64,000 nt of DNA, from NCBI GenBank assembly GCA_035523995.1, contig DATKPQ010000103.1, forward strand, positions 31,019-95,018, written 5' to 3'. The translations under genes were made by a program, and so were the position numbers. This stretch comes from JASHVB01 sp035523995. Its GTDB lineage: Bacteria > Pseudomonadota > Alphaproteobacteria > Acetobacterales > Acetobacteraceae. Shown piece by piece: positions 50,939 to 61,050 of this stretch (its first letter is position 1; each line of letters begins with the position of its first letter). The notes beneath the pieces are model-generated. The model searched no databases, was not told the origin of the DNA, and saw nothing but the letters and a program-made list of their open reading frames with translations.

Positions 50939-53737
50939 ATGGCGAGTGGTTTGTGTCATGTCGATTCAGCAGCGCCTCGCGCCCGCCAAGGGACGTCGCG
51001 GGCGTGGTGGGTGTTCTTTGCCGGCGCCGCAGTTTTCTGCTTTCTGGCAGTTGGGGCGACATGGCTGATCATAGATCTGCGCGCCCGGGCGATTTCGGAC
51101 ACTGAGGCGACGCTCGCAGCCCTCAGCCTGAGCATTGCCGACCAGGCCGACCGTTCGTTTCAGGCGTTGGAGCAAGTGCAGATCGGGCTGATGGACGAGA
51201 TGCGTGCGGGTGGCATTCGTACCGAGGCGGCGTACATTGCACTTATGTCCGGCCGCGCGGTGCATCAGGCGCTGCGGGAGCGGGTCTTGGGCCTGCCGCA
51301 AGTGAACGCAGTCACCCTGATCGACCGTGACGGCAACCTGATCAATTTCTCCCGCTACTGGCCGATTCCGAAAGTCAATATCGCCGACCGCGACTATTTC
51401 AAAGCTTTGACGGCGGATCCTGCGCTGGACAAATTCATCAGCGCACCGGTGCGGAATCGCGGCGATGGCACGTGGACGATTTATCTCGCCAAGCCTTTCC
51501 GCGCCCCGGATGGAAGTTTTTTGGGATTGGTTCTTGGTGCGGTCGAACTGACATACTACGAGGGTCTTTACCGACGCATTTTGCCGGAGAGTGATGCCGT
51601 CATATCGATGTTCCGCGCGGACGGCGTGCGCCTGGTGCGCATGCCGCCGTCGAACCCGTCCATAGGCCGGGTGCTGGAACATGCGGCCGTGACCGATGTC
51701 GTGCGCACGCACTCGCCGGTCCAGAGCCTGCACACAATCAGTCCGATTGATGGCGCCGAGCGGCTGGCTTCAGTCCGGGCCGTGCCGCATTACCCGATCG
51801 CCATTCTGGTGAGCCGCACCGTATCGGCCGTGCTGGCGGATTGGCGGGAGCAATCGGCGTATCTGGCTGGCGCCACCGGGCTGCTGGAGTTGGGATTGTT
51901 CGGGACGGGGCTGATGTTTGCCCGCCATGTCCGCGGCCAGCGGATGGTTCAGCAATTCGAGGCAGCCAAGAACCAGGCCGATGCTGCGCGCGCCGCGGCC
52001 GAGGCTGATGCCACATTGGCGCGAACCCAAGAGCATGGCGAGCGAGCCTTGCGGACGCAGTACGCCCGTTTCGCGCTTGCGCTGGATAATATGAAGCAGG
52101 GCCTGGGGATGTTCGACGCGAGAGGCCGGGTCATCGTGGCCAACCGGCAGATCGGGGACATGTTCGGGGGCGGCACGGTCGAACCTGGCATGGCGTTGGT
52201 GGTGCTGCTGCGCGCCGCTCGCCGCCCTGGAGGCCTGAGCCTGGGCGATTCGTGCAACGCGTGGCGCCTGCTGTCGAAGCTGCGCCATGAGCGTGAGTCT
52301 GCAAGCCGTCTGTGGGCGATCGATGATGGCCGGAGCTTTTCCATCGGCTTCGAACCAATGGGCGAGGGAGGCTGGCTGCTGACCTGCGAGGACATCTCGG
52401 AGCGGCGGCAGGCCGAGGCGCGGATCGCCTACCTGGCGCAACATGATCAGCTTACCGACCTGCCCAACCGTGTACTTTTCAGGGAAAGTCTCGCACGTGC
52501 GATCGCCGCGGCTTCCGATGAGGGAAGCTGTGCCGTCCATTACATCGACCTGGACAGGTTCAAAGGCGTCAACGACACGCTCGGCCATTCCGCTGGTGAC
52601 GCGCTGCTGCAGCTGGCGGCCATGCGCATCAGGCGCTGCCTGCGGGACGACGACATCGTGGCGCGGCTGGGGGGCGACGAATTCGCCGTGATCCAACACG
52701 GGCTGCGTACGCCGCTCGGTGCCGCGAGCCTGGCAAAGCGGCTGTGCGATGAATTCGAGCTGCCATTTGAGATCGACGGCCAGCAGGTGATGGTTGGCAG
52801 CAGCATTGGCATTGCCGTGACTACGGATGCCAGTACCGACATCGAGCAAATGTTGAAGCAGGCCGACCTGGCGCTCTACCAGGCGAAGTCGGACGGGCGG
52901 GGCCGCTACCGTTTCTTCGAGCCTGAGATGGACCGTATCGTATCGGAGCGGCGGCGATTGGAACTCGACCTGCGGCAGGCGCTGAGCGCGAAGCAATTCG
53001 AGGTGCACTATCAGCCGCAGCTCCGGGTCAAAGGCCGGCGGCTGACGGGGTTCGAAGCCTTGTTGCGCTGGCGTCACCCGGAACGGGGCCTGATTCCGCC
53101 TTCGGCGTTCATTGCAACCGCAGAGGAGTTGGGGCTGATCGTGCCGATCGGTGCCTGGGTGCTGGAGCAAGCCTGCCGTGACGCCTGCGCCTGGCCGGAC
53201 GACCTGACGGTGGCGGTCAACCTGTCCCCGATCCAGGTGTTGAGCCCCTCTCTCGTGGAGACCGTTGTCGCCGCGCTGAAGTCGTCCGGGCTGGCGGCGA
53301 AGCGGCTGGAACTGGAGATCACGGAATCCGTGATGCTGCACGATACTGGAGACACCCTGGAAAAATTGCATGAGCTGCGGGACCTGGGCATTTCGATCGC
53401 GATGGACGACTTCGGCACAGGATATTCCTCGCTCAGCTATCTGCGCCGGTTCCCATTTGATAAAGTGAAAATCGATCGATCTTTCGTGGAAGGGCTGGAT
53501 AGCAACCCCGATTGCCTCAGCATCGTTCGTGCCATTGTAGGGCTCTGCCGCGGACTGCAGATGGTGGCTCTGGCGGAGGGCGTGGAGACCGAATTCCAGA
53601 TGGCGGAGTTGGAGGAGGAAGCCTGCGCTGAGGTGCAAGGGTTCCTGTTTGGGGCAGCGATGCCGGGGGATGAAATTCCCCGCTGGATAAATTCGAACCG
53701 GGCCGCGGATGTCGCCATGCTGTCAACAGCGGGATAG
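50939..53737 (+). CDS. Membrane PDC-PAS-GGDEF-EAL cyclic-di-GMP protein
   Basis: A 932-residue signalling protein. Membrane helices near residues 20-45 and 285-305 bracket a periplasmic PDC/dCache sensor (NFSRYWPIPKVNIADRDYFK). A PAS-like region follows (QYARFALALDNMKQGLGMFD), then GGDEF (DLDRFKGVNDTLGHSAGDAL; RLGGDEFAV, intact) and EAL (GFEALLRWRHPERG; ITESVMLHDTG; MDDFGTGYSSLSYLRRFPFD, intact). Both synthesis and hydrolysis of c-di-GMP are possible. The start is uncertain: 50906 is in frame too. It precedes an ABC importer. Confidence 0.92.
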   Translation: MASGLCHVDSAAPRARQGTSRAWWVFFAGAAVFCFLAVGATWLIIDLRARAISDTEATLAALSLSIADQADRSFQALEQVQIGLMDEMRAGGIRTEAAYIALMSGRAVHQALRERVLGLPQVNAVTLIDRDGNLINFSRYWPIPKVNIADRDYFKALTADPALDKFISAPVRNRGDGTWTIYLAKPFRAPDGSFLGLVLGAVELTYYEGLYRRILPESDAVISMFRADGVRLVRMPPSNPSIGRVLEHAAVTDVVRTHSPVQSLHTISPIDGAERLASVRAVPHYPIAILVSRTVSAVLADWREQSAYLAGATGLLELGLFGTGLMFARHVRGQRMVQQFEAAKNQADAARAAAEADATLARTQEHGERALRTQYARFALALDNMKQGLGMFDARGRVIVANRQIGDMFGGGTVEPGMALVVLLRAARRPGGLSLGDSCNAWRLLSKLRHERESASRLWAIDDGRSFSIGFEPMGEGGWLLTCEDISERRQAEARIAYLAQHDQLTDLPNRVLFRESLARAIAAASDEGSCAVHYIDLDRFKGVNDTLGHSAGDALLQLAAMRIRRCLRDDDIVARLGGDEFAVIQHGLRTPLGAASLAKRLCDEFELPFEIDGQQVMVGSSIGIAVTTDASTDIEQMLKQADLALYQAKSDGRGRYRFFEPEMDRIVSERRRLELDLRQALSAKQFEVHYQPQLRVKGRRLTGFEALLRWRHPERGLIPPSAFIATAEELGLIVPIGAWVLEQACRDACAWPDDLTVAVNLSPIQVLSPSLVETVVAALKSSGLAAKRLELEITESVMLHDTGDTLEKLHELRDLGISIAMDDFGTGYSSLSYLRRFPFDKVKIDRSFVEGLDSNPDCLSIVRAIVGLCRGLQMVALAEGVETEFQMAELEEEACAEVQGFLFGAAMPGDEIPRWINSNRAADVAMLSTAG

Positions 53738-53992
53738 ATCCGGGCGTCCTGGTACGGGCCAGCCTGCGGTCGCGACCATGCCAACGGCGCTCCTGGGCTG
53801 AGTGTGTGGATGAGCATGGGGGCTTGGGCCTGTGTTCCGGCTCACATACGGAGCGCAATGTACAGCGGCTTTGCTTCTCTCCATTGTTTGATCCGCTGGC
53901 TTCGGTTGTTGCCCGCGGACGCTTGACCATGCCTGGTGCTTCACCCAAAGTCCGCCGGCAGACGAAGCGGAATATCGTCAATGAGGAAACGT

Positions 53993-55009
53993 ATGAGGCA
54001 CGCTGAGATGCAGGCGATCGCAGGGCCGCGTCGGCTGGTAAGACGGCTTCGTGGCATGGCTGCGGGCGCCATGGCTGCGACGGCCATGACGCTGCTGTGC
54101 CAGCCTGCGCCGACACGCGCAGCCGGGCCAATCACCGTGGGGTTTATCGTCAAGACATTGAACAATCCGTACTGGGCGGCGATGCAAAAGGCGGCTGAAG
54201 CAGAAGCGTCGAAAACCGGCATCCATCTGATCTTCGAAGCCGGCAAGTATGATGGCGACGTCAGCACCCAGATCTCTGATATCGAGGACCTGACGACGCA
54301 CGGTGCCAGCGCTATCATCATTGCACCGAGCGTGTCGGCGTCCGTGGCGCCCGCGCTGGAGCGGGCGAAGAAGGCAGGCATCACCGTGATCGCGGTGGAC
54401 ACCGCGGTGGATCCCGCCAGTGCCGCCGACAGCTTCGTCGCGACCAATAATTTCAAGGGCGGAATCGAGGACGGGCAATGGGCGAAAGTCGCCATGGGCG
54501 GCAAGAAGCCTGTCGTGGCCTTGCTGGAGGGGACGCCGGCATCCTCGGTGAACACTCAGCGGTTGGGCGGATTCCTGAAGGGCATTGGCATGACGAAGTC
54601 GCAGGCGGCGGTGGACCTGATCACCAACGGCGACCAGACCAAGGCGCTGAACGCCATGCAGAACGCGCTGGTGGCGCATCCGGACATCAACCTGGTGTGG
54701 ACCATCAATGAACCGGCCGGATTCGGCGCGGCGGTCGCGCTGAAACGCGCCGGCGACAAGGCGTTGATCGTCACGATGGATGGCTCGTGCCACGGCGTTC
54801 AGGGGGTGGCCGACGATCAGTTCGGCGCCGATGTGCTGCAATTCCCGGCCAAGATGGCGCAGATCGCCATCCAGGAAGCGATCGCGGCATCGCAGGGCAA
54901 GAAAATCCCGGCGCGCGTCGATACCGGGGAGCCGCTGACCACATTGCATCCGCAAGCCGGCGTGCCTGGGATTGCTCCATCCGCGGCGCTGAAAGAGTGC
55001 TGGGGCTGA
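53993..55009 (+). CDS. ABC sugar-type importer, periplasmic binding protein
   Basis: A 338-residue type I solute-binding protein of the ribose/xylose branch. A signal peptide with basic start (MRHAEMQAIAGPRRLVRRLR) ends near PTRAAGP. The mature start ITVGFIVKTLNNPYWAAMQK is typical. Domain-crossover strands include SAIIIAPSVSASVAPALERA and GITVIAVDTAVDP, with LNAMQNALVAHPDINLVWTI late. The ATG at 53993 follows GAGGAAAC. The permease gene starts 3 bp after its stop. Confidence 0.9.
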   Translation: MRHAEMQAIAGPRRLVRRLRGMAAGAMAATAMTLLCQPAPTRAAGPITVGFIVKTLNNPYWAAMQKAAEAEASKTGIHLIFEAGKYDGDVSTQISDIEDLTTHGASAIIIAPSVSASVAPALERAKKAGITVIAVDTAVDPASAADSFVATNNFKGGIEDGQWAKVAMGGKKPVVALLEGTPASSVNTQRLGGFLKGIGMTKSQAAVDLITNGDQTKALNAMQNALVAHPDINLVWTINEPAGFGAAVALKRAGDKALIVTMDGSCHGVQGVADDQFGADVLQFPAKMAQIAIQEAIAASQGKKIPARVDTGEPLTTLHPQAGVPGIAPSAALKECWG

Positions 55010-55012
55010 TCT

Positions 55013-56017
55013 TTGGAGCGAACCGCCGGCCGTAGTTTCGGCGAGCAAGTCCGGCATGCGGCCGTTGTGGCGCTGGAGCGGCTGCGTGCCGCCGGGCTGA
55101 TGGGCCCGATCCTGGCGCTGGCCTGCGAAATTGTCATCTTCGGCAGCCTGGCGCCGCGCTTTGCGACGACCCGGAATTTTCTGCTGATTGCCGAGCAAGC
55201 AATGGAAATCGCCACGCTGGCGATCGGGCAGACGTTGATCATCCTGGTGGCCGGGATCGATCTAGCGAACGGCGTGGTGATGGTGCTGGCCAGCATCGTC
55301 ATGGCGAAGTTGGCCGTTGCGGGCGTGCCGGTGGTTTTGGCCGTTGTGGCCGGCGTTGCCGTCAGCGCCGCGTTCGGATTGGCGGAAGGGTTGCTGGTGG
55401 CGATCGTCGAACTGCCGCCCTTTATCGTGACGCTGGGATTCTTCAACGTGGCGATGGCGCTGGCACTGCTGATTTCGGGCGAGGCATCGATTATCAATCT
55501 GCCTCCGGCGTTGTTGGCGCTGGGTGATACCGTCAGTGTCGGCGGCACTGACGTGCCGGTTGGCATCCTGGTGATGCTGGCCGTGCTGTTGGTGACGTGG
55601 TACGCGCTGCGGGAAACCGCCTGGGGGCGGCACATGTACGCTCTGGGCGACAACCTTCCCGCGGCGCGGCTGAGCGGCATTCGAGTCAATCGCGTGCTGA
55701 TCTCGGCCTATGTGACGGCGGGCATCATCTATGCGGTCGCTGCGCTGCTGCTGCTGGGGCGCACGACGGTGGGCAATCCGGATGCGGGAGAGACGGCGAA
55801 CCTGGAAAGCATCACCGCGGCAGTGATCGGCGGGATCAGTTTGTTCGGCGGGCGCGGCAGTATCGTCGGGCCGGTGCTGGGCGCGTTCATCGTGGGTGCG
55901 CTGGAGAACGGGTTGACCATCATTGGGGTCGATGCGCTGTACCAGGACATCGCCATCGGCTTGCTGGTGATCGCGGCGGTGATCCTGGACCGCCTGCAGC
56001 GTGGACGCTCGCGGTGA
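55013..56017 (+). CDS. ABC sugar-type importer, permease
   Basis: A 334-residue RbsC/BPD-type permease with about ten helices (for example TLAIGQTLIILVAGIDLANG, IVELPPFIVTLGFFNVAMAL, GGISLFGGRGSIVGPVLGAF). It starts at a TTG, 3 bp after the binding protein stop, and its TGA overlaps the GTG of the ATPase gene (GTGA). The cytoplasmic coupling region is YALGDNLPAARLSGIRVNRV. Confidence 0.9.
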   Translation: MERTAGRSFGEQVRHAAVVALERLRAAGLMGPILALACEIVIFGSLAPRFATTRNFLLIAEQAMEIATLAIGQTLIILVAGIDLANGVVMVLASIVMAKLAVAGVPVVLAVVAGVAVSAAFGLAEGLLVAIVELPPFIVTLGFFNVAMALALLISGEASIINLPPALLALGDTVSVGGTDVPVGILVMLAVLLVTWYALRETAWGRHMYALGDNLPAARLSGIRVNRVLISAYVTAGIIYAVAALLLLGRTTVGNPDAGETANLESITAAVIGGISLFGGRGSIVGPVLGAFIVGALENGLTIIGVDALYQDIAIGLLVIAAVILDRLQRGRSR

Positions 56018-56844
56018 GTGCGGCGGAGGCCCGCGCGGCGCCGGATTACGATGCGGCACCGGTCTACCAGGCGCGGGGCCTGGTGAAGCGCTATGGCCGC
56101 GTCACCGCATTGGATGGCGCCGATTTCGAACTCTATCGGGGCGAGATCCTGGCGATCGTCGGCGACAATGGCGCGGGGAAATCGACGCTGATCAAGATTC
56201 TGTCCGGCGTGATTGCCCCGGATGCGGGCGAATTGTGGCTGGACGGAGCGCATGTGCATCTTCGCAACCCGCTGCATGCGCGCGAACTGGGGATCGAAAC
56301 GGTGTACCAGGACCTGGCATTGGCACCCGGCCTCGATATCACCAGCAATCTATTCCTGGGGCGAGAGGAGCGTATGCCGGGCATTCTGGGGGGTCTGTTC
56401 CGTAAATTGAACAAGCGGTCGATGCAGCGGCAGGCAGCGGCGCATATGAGCTCGCTGAAGATCGGCATCCGGTCGATGGCCCAGGCGGTGGAGACCCTGT
56501 CCGGCGGACAGCGGCAGGGCGTTGCCATTGCTCGGGCGGTGTCGTGGGGGCGGCGGATCGTGATCATGGACGAGCCGACCGCGGCCTTGGGCGTGCAGGA
56601 ATCGGGCATGGTGCTGGAGCTGATCCGCACAGTGCGGGCGCGGGGCGTGCCGGTGGTTGTGATCAGCCATAGCCTGCCGCAGGTGTTCGCGGTGGCGGAC
56701 CGGATCCAGGTGATGCGGCTGGGTCGCCGGGTGGGGATCGGGTTTCCTTCGCGCGATTCGATGGACGACGTGGTTGCCATGATTACCGGGGCGCGTGCGG
56801 GCGAGGCGGAGTGGCGCCCGGCGAAGGTTGTTTCTTCAGCGTAA
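56014..56844 (+). CDS. ABC sugar-type importer, ATPase (single-cassette)
   Basis: A 276-residue ATPase. Walker A is GDNGAGKST (50-58), the signature LSGGQ at 162-166, and Walker B IVIMDEP with D186 and E187. Unlike RbsA/XylG, which have two fused cassettes (about 500 residues), it has one, as in the FrcA-type alphaproteobacterial systems for fructose, mannose and ribose. It starts at GTG overlapping the permease stop. Substrate unproven. Confidence 0.92.
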   Translation: MSAAEARAAPDYDAAPVYQARGLVKRYGRVTALDGADFELYRGEILAIVGDNGAGKSTLIKILSGVIAPDAGELWLDGAHVHLRNPLHARELGIETVYQDLALAPGLDITSNLFLGREERMPGILGGLFRKLNKRSMQRQAAAHMSSLKIGIRSMAQAVETLSGGQRQGVAIARAVSWGRRIVIMDEPTAALGVQESGMVLELIRTVRARGVPVVVISHSLPQVFAVADRIQVMRLGRRVGIGFPSRDSMDDVVAMITGARAGEAEWRPAKVVSSA

Positions 56845-57484
56845 TTGCATTGCCGGGGCGTGATTACGTGCGCTGTCGATGGTTTTCCGCCGGTGGGCTT
56901 TTGGGTCGAGGGACGTGTATCGTGCAGAAATGAGGTTCCTGGTGCTGCGCCGGGGCCAGGCTGCGCGGGACTTTCCGCACGTCACGTTGCACGATAGGAA
57001 CGTGGTTCCCTCCGTTTTTGATGATGGCAAGAGGGTATGCTGCACGTCCTGGTCGTTGACGACGAGTTGGCCGACAATGGTTTGATCTGGCAATCATAGC
57101 AACGATCCTGCCCGATCTGACCGGCTTTACGGACAGTCGCGCTGATCCGGCAGGCGCAAGATAACGTTGCCACGATGACCGCGCGCCTGGCAGCGCTGCG
57201 CGAATCGACCCGAGGTCTGCGGTCGGTGAGATTGGAAGCGCACGGGCCGATCATTGCGAGCGCGGCGGTGCGGCAGAGGTGGCCACGCGTGATAGACCAC
57301 TCGCCCGGCCGCCACGCGTCGCTTGGTGCCGCGTTGCGCAAGGGCGGCACGGGCATCGCGTGATGAGCCGCATGCTGCGGCCAGTCCTAATCCCAAGCCG
57401 GGCCATGACGCGCAGGGCGGGCCGCGTCGGCGGCGCATCGTTCCATGCACGCTGCGCCGGTCGCCGGGCCGGTGGCTGATCCGC
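56845..57484. other. Intergenic region, no gene seen
   Basis: Several short open frames occur but none looks conserved or has a matching start site. No RNA gene or terminator with a U tract was seen. It leads into the 35-bp repeat array. Confidence 0.5.
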
Positions 57485-57659
57485 GATGACACTGCGGCGC
57501 TCTGCCGCCGCTAACGCGTGATGACCCTGCGGCGCTCTGCCGCCGCTAACGCACGATGACCCTGCGGCGGTCTGCCGCCGCTACCGCACGATGACCCTGC
57601 GGCGGTCTGCCGCCGCTAACGCGCTATGACACTGGGGCGCTCTGCCGCCGCTAACGATA
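57485..57659. repeat. Five exact-length 35-bp tandem repeats
   Basis: Units start at 57485, 57520, 57555, 57590 and 57625 (GATGACMCTGCGGCGSTCTG then CCGCCGCTAACGC...). Each holds a GCGGCG...CGCCGC hairpin. The last unit contains the stop codon of the minus-strand gene at 57651, so the array forms its 3' end. Confidence 0.9.
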
Positions 57660-58088
57660 GTCGATCAACTCCTCCCGGCAGGCGATCGTGAATGTTCGCA
57701 GCATATCATATTGCGCGGTCGCCAGATCGGGCTGTTTGCGGAAGTCGCGGTTGGGTTCGTAATAGGTCTTGATGATCGCCAACAGGATCTGGTCGGCCTG
57801 ATCTGCCGTATCCCTGCGGTGTGCGCAGACATAGATTTCCGCCTTCAGGGCGTAGAGCGGGACCAGGACCGAAACATCCGTCAGCTCGTGCGTGAGTGCA
57901 TCGATATACAGCTTTGCCGCGAGATTGATGAAATCGCTGAACAAGCGTTCGCGCCGGGCGGTGTCCTGGGCGCGGCGCTGCGAGCGATCCTGATAATGCT
58001 GGTTCAGCCACGATGCACCGACCGACGCGAAGGCTCCGAGCGTCGCGCCGCCGAGGGCGGAAAGGGCCGATAGGATTGCGTTGTCCAT
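57651..58088 (-). CDS. Small membrane-anchored hypothetical protein
   Basis: A 145-residue protein with one N-terminal hydrophobic helix (ILSALSALGGATLGAFASVG) followed by a coiled, charged region (NQHYQDRSQRRAQDTARRER) and helices with conserved-looking aromatics (YALKAEIYVCAHRRDTADQA; IIKTYYEPNRDF). I recognise it only as one of many small inner-membrane proteins of unknown function. Its stop lies in a 35-bp repeat. Confidence 0.7.
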   Translation of the reverse strand: MDNAILSALSALGGATLGAFASVGASWLNQHYQDRSQRRAQDTARRERLFSDFINLAAKLYIDALTHELTDVSVLVPLYALKAEIYVCAHRRDTADQADQILLAIIKTYYEPNRDFRKQPDLATAQYDMLRTFTIACREELIDYR

Positions 58089-58239
58089 GATGTTCAAATT
58101 CCTGTCGGAGCGGTCCCCCGGCTTCAGTCTGGTCAACGCGTATAAGGCTGGCTCCTCGATTCTGCCGCTGCCTGGTGAAATTGCCGGGTTTTTCGAGCCT
58201 GCACCGGGCAATGGCGCCAGCCCCGCGATGCAGCGGTGT

Positions 58240-59412
58240 TCATGTCCGGCGTGCCAGCAGCATGGCAGAGCCCGCCGCCAGCAGCGCGAGCATGCTGTAT
58301 GGCCCCGCGTAGCCTCGCAGAGCGGCCACGGTGACGCCAAACACCGGCGGGACGATCATCACCCCGGCGAACATGATGGCGGTGCCGAGGCCGGTGGCCT
58401 CGGTGCGGCGTGCGCCGCCGAGATGGGCGTAGTCCGCATAGGCGACGCCGGTGTAGCCGCCCGCGGTGCAGCCCGCGAGCAATGCCACCGCGACCACCGC
58501 CCAGCCGGGCCACCCCAAGCCGATTTGTCCTGCCGCGACGGACGACACCGCCATGCCGATGCCGAGCATGCACAGGGTATTGCTGGGGGACACGTACTTG
58601 TCGGCGATCCAACCCCAGATTGGGCGGGTGACGGTGCTGGCGATCTGGTACAGCGCCAGCACGCGGCCGGCCTGCACCAGGCTCAGGCCGGCCGCGGCGG
58701 TCAGTTGCACGGTCATGAAGGCGACGAAGGTAAGCTGGGTACCGGAATAGACAAAGCTGGCCACCGACAGCCGGCGCAGGCGCGTTTCCCGCAGTAGCGC
58801 GAAGGGTTGCAGCAGGCTGCGGCCGAAGACGGTGAAGCCGGGCTCGCGCTCGACGTCCCAGCTCCGGCGCGGCAGCTCCATCAAAAACAGCAGTGCCAGG
58901 ATGGGGATCAGCTCGGTCAGCAGGGCCAGGCGCCAGCCGATGGCGAGCGATAGCGGGGGCAGGACCAGGGCGCCCAGCACGCCGCCGAGCGGGACGCCGA
59001 TCTGTCGGATCGACATGATCAGGTTGAAGACCGGCCGCGGCGTGTGCGGTACCAGGAGATGCGTGCTGGCGGGGGCGGCGGCGCCATAGCCCAGGCCCAG
59101 CACCACCGCGGCCAGCGCCAGCGAGACGACGTGGCCGGTGGCCGCCGTTGCCACCATGCCGGCGGCGGCGACCAGCACCGCTTGCGTGGCGCGCACGCCG
59201 CCATAGCGCCGGATCAGCCCGGGCGAGAGCAAGGCGGAAACGATGCCGGTGCCATAGGCGGCGGCGACGAAGGTGCCGACCAGTTCGCCGCTGACATGTA
59301 GCTCGGCGGCGATCGCGGGGGCGATGGCGGGGATGGAAAACATCGCCGCGGTCGCCAGCGTCTGGACCGCGAGCGTGGCGGCCAGCGGCGCGATCGGCAT
59401 GCCGCGGATCAT
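58240..59412 (-). CDS. MFS transporter
   Basis: A 390-residue, 12-helix major facilitator. The N-terminal half has LATAAMFSIPAIAPAIAAEL and LLSPGLIRRYGGVRATQAVL (loop 2-3 arginine motif); the second half opens after ELPRRSWDVEREPGF with SVASFVYSGTQLTFVAFMTV. The substrate is unknown. It lies 45 bp downstream of a second MFS gene on the same strand, probably one operon. Confidence 0.88.
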   Translation of the reverse strand: MIRGMPIAPLAATLAVQTLATAAMFSIPAIAPAIAAELHVSGELVGTFVAAAYGTGIVSALLSPGLIRRYGGVRATQAVLVAAAGMVATAATGHVVSLALAAVVLGLGYGAAAPASTHLLVPHTPRPVFNLIMSIRQIGVPLGGVLGALVLPPLSLAIGWRLALLTELIPILALLFLMELPRRSWDVEREPGFTVFGRSLLQPFALLRETRLRRLSVASFVYSGTQLTFVAFMTVQLTAAAGLSLVQAGRVLALYQIASTVTRPIWGWIADKYVSPSNTLCMLGIGMAVSSVAAGQIGLGWPGWAVVAVALLAGCTAGGYTGVAYADYAHLGGARRTEATGLGTAIMFAGVMIVPPVFGVTVAALRGYAGPYSMLALLAAGSAMLLARRT

Positions 59413-59457
59413 GCCTGGCGCCAGGGCAGCGCCGACGGGAAGGACGTCATGCGGCGA

Positions 59458-60753
59458 TTATCCTGCGCGGCGGACCCGTCCGGCGACGGCTCGCACGTGG
59501 CGGGGGGCGGCCTGCCAGATTGCCAGCGCCGAGATCAGGCTGACGGCGAAGCCGGTGGCGAAGCCGGCGTGGTAGGTGCCGGTGCGGTCGTGCAGCAGGG
59601 CGGTTGCGAAGGGCCCTGCCGCACCGCCGGCGATGCCGGCCAGCATCAAGGTGCCGAAGATGCTGCCGTAGTGGCGGCCCTGGAAGATTTCCGCCGGGAT
59701 GGCGCCCATCACCGCGGTGATGCCGTAGCCCAGCAGCCCCTGTGCTGCGACCACGACGTAGAGCCACAGGACGGCTTGGGGCGAGTGGGCCATCGCCAGG
59801 AAGGCGGCGAAACAGAGGGCGAAGCCGCAGGTTCCGGCCGTCCAGACCCATTCGCGGCCGATGCGGTCCGAAAGGTGGCCGAGGCCGATCTGGCCGGGGA
59901 TGCCGATCAGGCCGGCGGCGCCCAGCGCCCAGGCGGCGACGGCGGGGGTGAAGCCGATATCCAGCAGGTACTGCGTCTGGTGCACCTGGGCGGCGTACCA
60001 GACATACAGGGCACCGAAATAGCCCAGCGCCAGCCACCAGAATCGCGCGGTGCGCAGGGCGCGGGGCAGGGTCCAGTCGGTGGCGGCCCAGGCGGCGTCT
60101 ATCACATTCGTTTCTGTGGCGGCAGCTGCGGCAATCTTGTGCGTTACGGCGTCGCCGTCCGAAGCCAGACCCAGGTCCTCCGGGCGCTGGCGCAACAGCA
60201 GATTCAGAGGTGCGAGGAGAAACAGGGTCAGGAGGCCCAGCGCCATGCAGGCGGTGCGCCAGCCATCGCGCTGGATCAGCGTCTGCAGCCAGGGGAGCAA
60301 GGCGATTGCTCCGACGCCGACGCCAGAGAAGGCGATGCTCATGGCGAGGCCGCGGCGGCGGACGAACCAGTTGGGCAGGAACAAGGATTGGCCGCTGTAG
60401 CCAAGGCAGACGGTGCCGCCGCTGACCAGCACGCCGAGCGTCGCGTACAGCTGCCAGGGCGAATGGATCAGCGTTGCCAGCAGCAGGCCGGCGGCGAGCA
60501 TCAGGACGCCGGCTTCGATGACCAGGCGCGGGCCGTAGCGGTCCATGGCGCGGCCCAGCACGGGGGACAGGCTGGCGGAGACCAGGAAGCCGAAGGAGAA
60601 GGCGCCGGCGGTGACGCTCTGGTCCCAGCCGAATTCCGATAACAGGGGTGGAAAGAACAGGGAGAAGGCGGTGCGGGCGGTGACGGCGATGCCCATGGTG
60701 ACGAAGACAACGGCGACGATGATCCAGCCGTAGAAGAAGGGCAGGGGACGCAC
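59458..60753 (-). CDS. MFS transporter, OFA (oxalate/formate antiporter)-like
   Basis: A 431-residue, 12-helix facilitator: FFYGWIIVAVVFVTMGIAVT, GRAMDRYGPRLVIEAGVLML (motif A-like), PNWFVRRRGLAMSIAFSGVG (a strong family motif) and QVHQTQYLLDIGFTPAVAAW. These resemble monocarboxylate/oxalate transporters. It is upstream of another MFS gene. Confidence 0.88.
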   Translation of the reverse strand: MRPLPFFYGWIIVAVVFVTMGIAVTARTAFSLFFPPLLSEFGWDQSVTAGAFSFGFLVSASLSPVLGRAMDRYGPRLVIEAGVLMLAAGLLLATLIHSPWQLYATLGVLVSGGTVCLGYSGQSLFLPNWFVRRRGLAMSIAFSGVGVGAIALLPWLQTLIQRDGWRTACMALGLLTLFLLAPLNLLLRQRPEDLGLASDGDAVTHKIAAAAATETNVIDAAWAATDWTLPRALRTARFWWLALGYFGALYVWYAAQVHQTQYLLDIGFTPAVAAWALGAAGLIGIPGQIGLGHLSDRIGREWVWTAGTCGFALCFAAFLAMAHSPQAVLWLYVVVAAQGLLGYGITAVMGAIPAEIFQGRHYGSIFGTLMLAGIAGGAAGPFATALLHDRTGTYHAGFATGFAVSLISALAIWQAAPRHVRAVAGRVRRAG

Positions 60754-61050
60754 GCGGTCAGGGTCCGGTCGGTCCGGTGACCGCCTTGGCGGCCAAGGGC
60801 AGCGGGCGCGGGGCGATTGTGGCGGTGCGGGGATGCGGGAGCGGCCTGCACCGATGGTGGGCGGGGACGCCGGCGGCCGTATCGGCGGGGCGCGACAGTT
60901 CCTGGACCATGCTCATCGCCGGACTCCTCTCCCGGGCGGGGACGGTAGCGGGTCTGGCAGCGGTGTCTATGCGCGAAACGGGCGGGGCTGGGGTGCTGTG
61001 CCGACGATGACCTCTCCCACGACTCCATCCCCTGCTGCTAGCTTCCACCC

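Noticed and set aside
57485..57659. Five regularly spaced repeats considered as a CRISPR array
   Set aside because: Units are contiguous with no unique spacers, and no cas genes are near.
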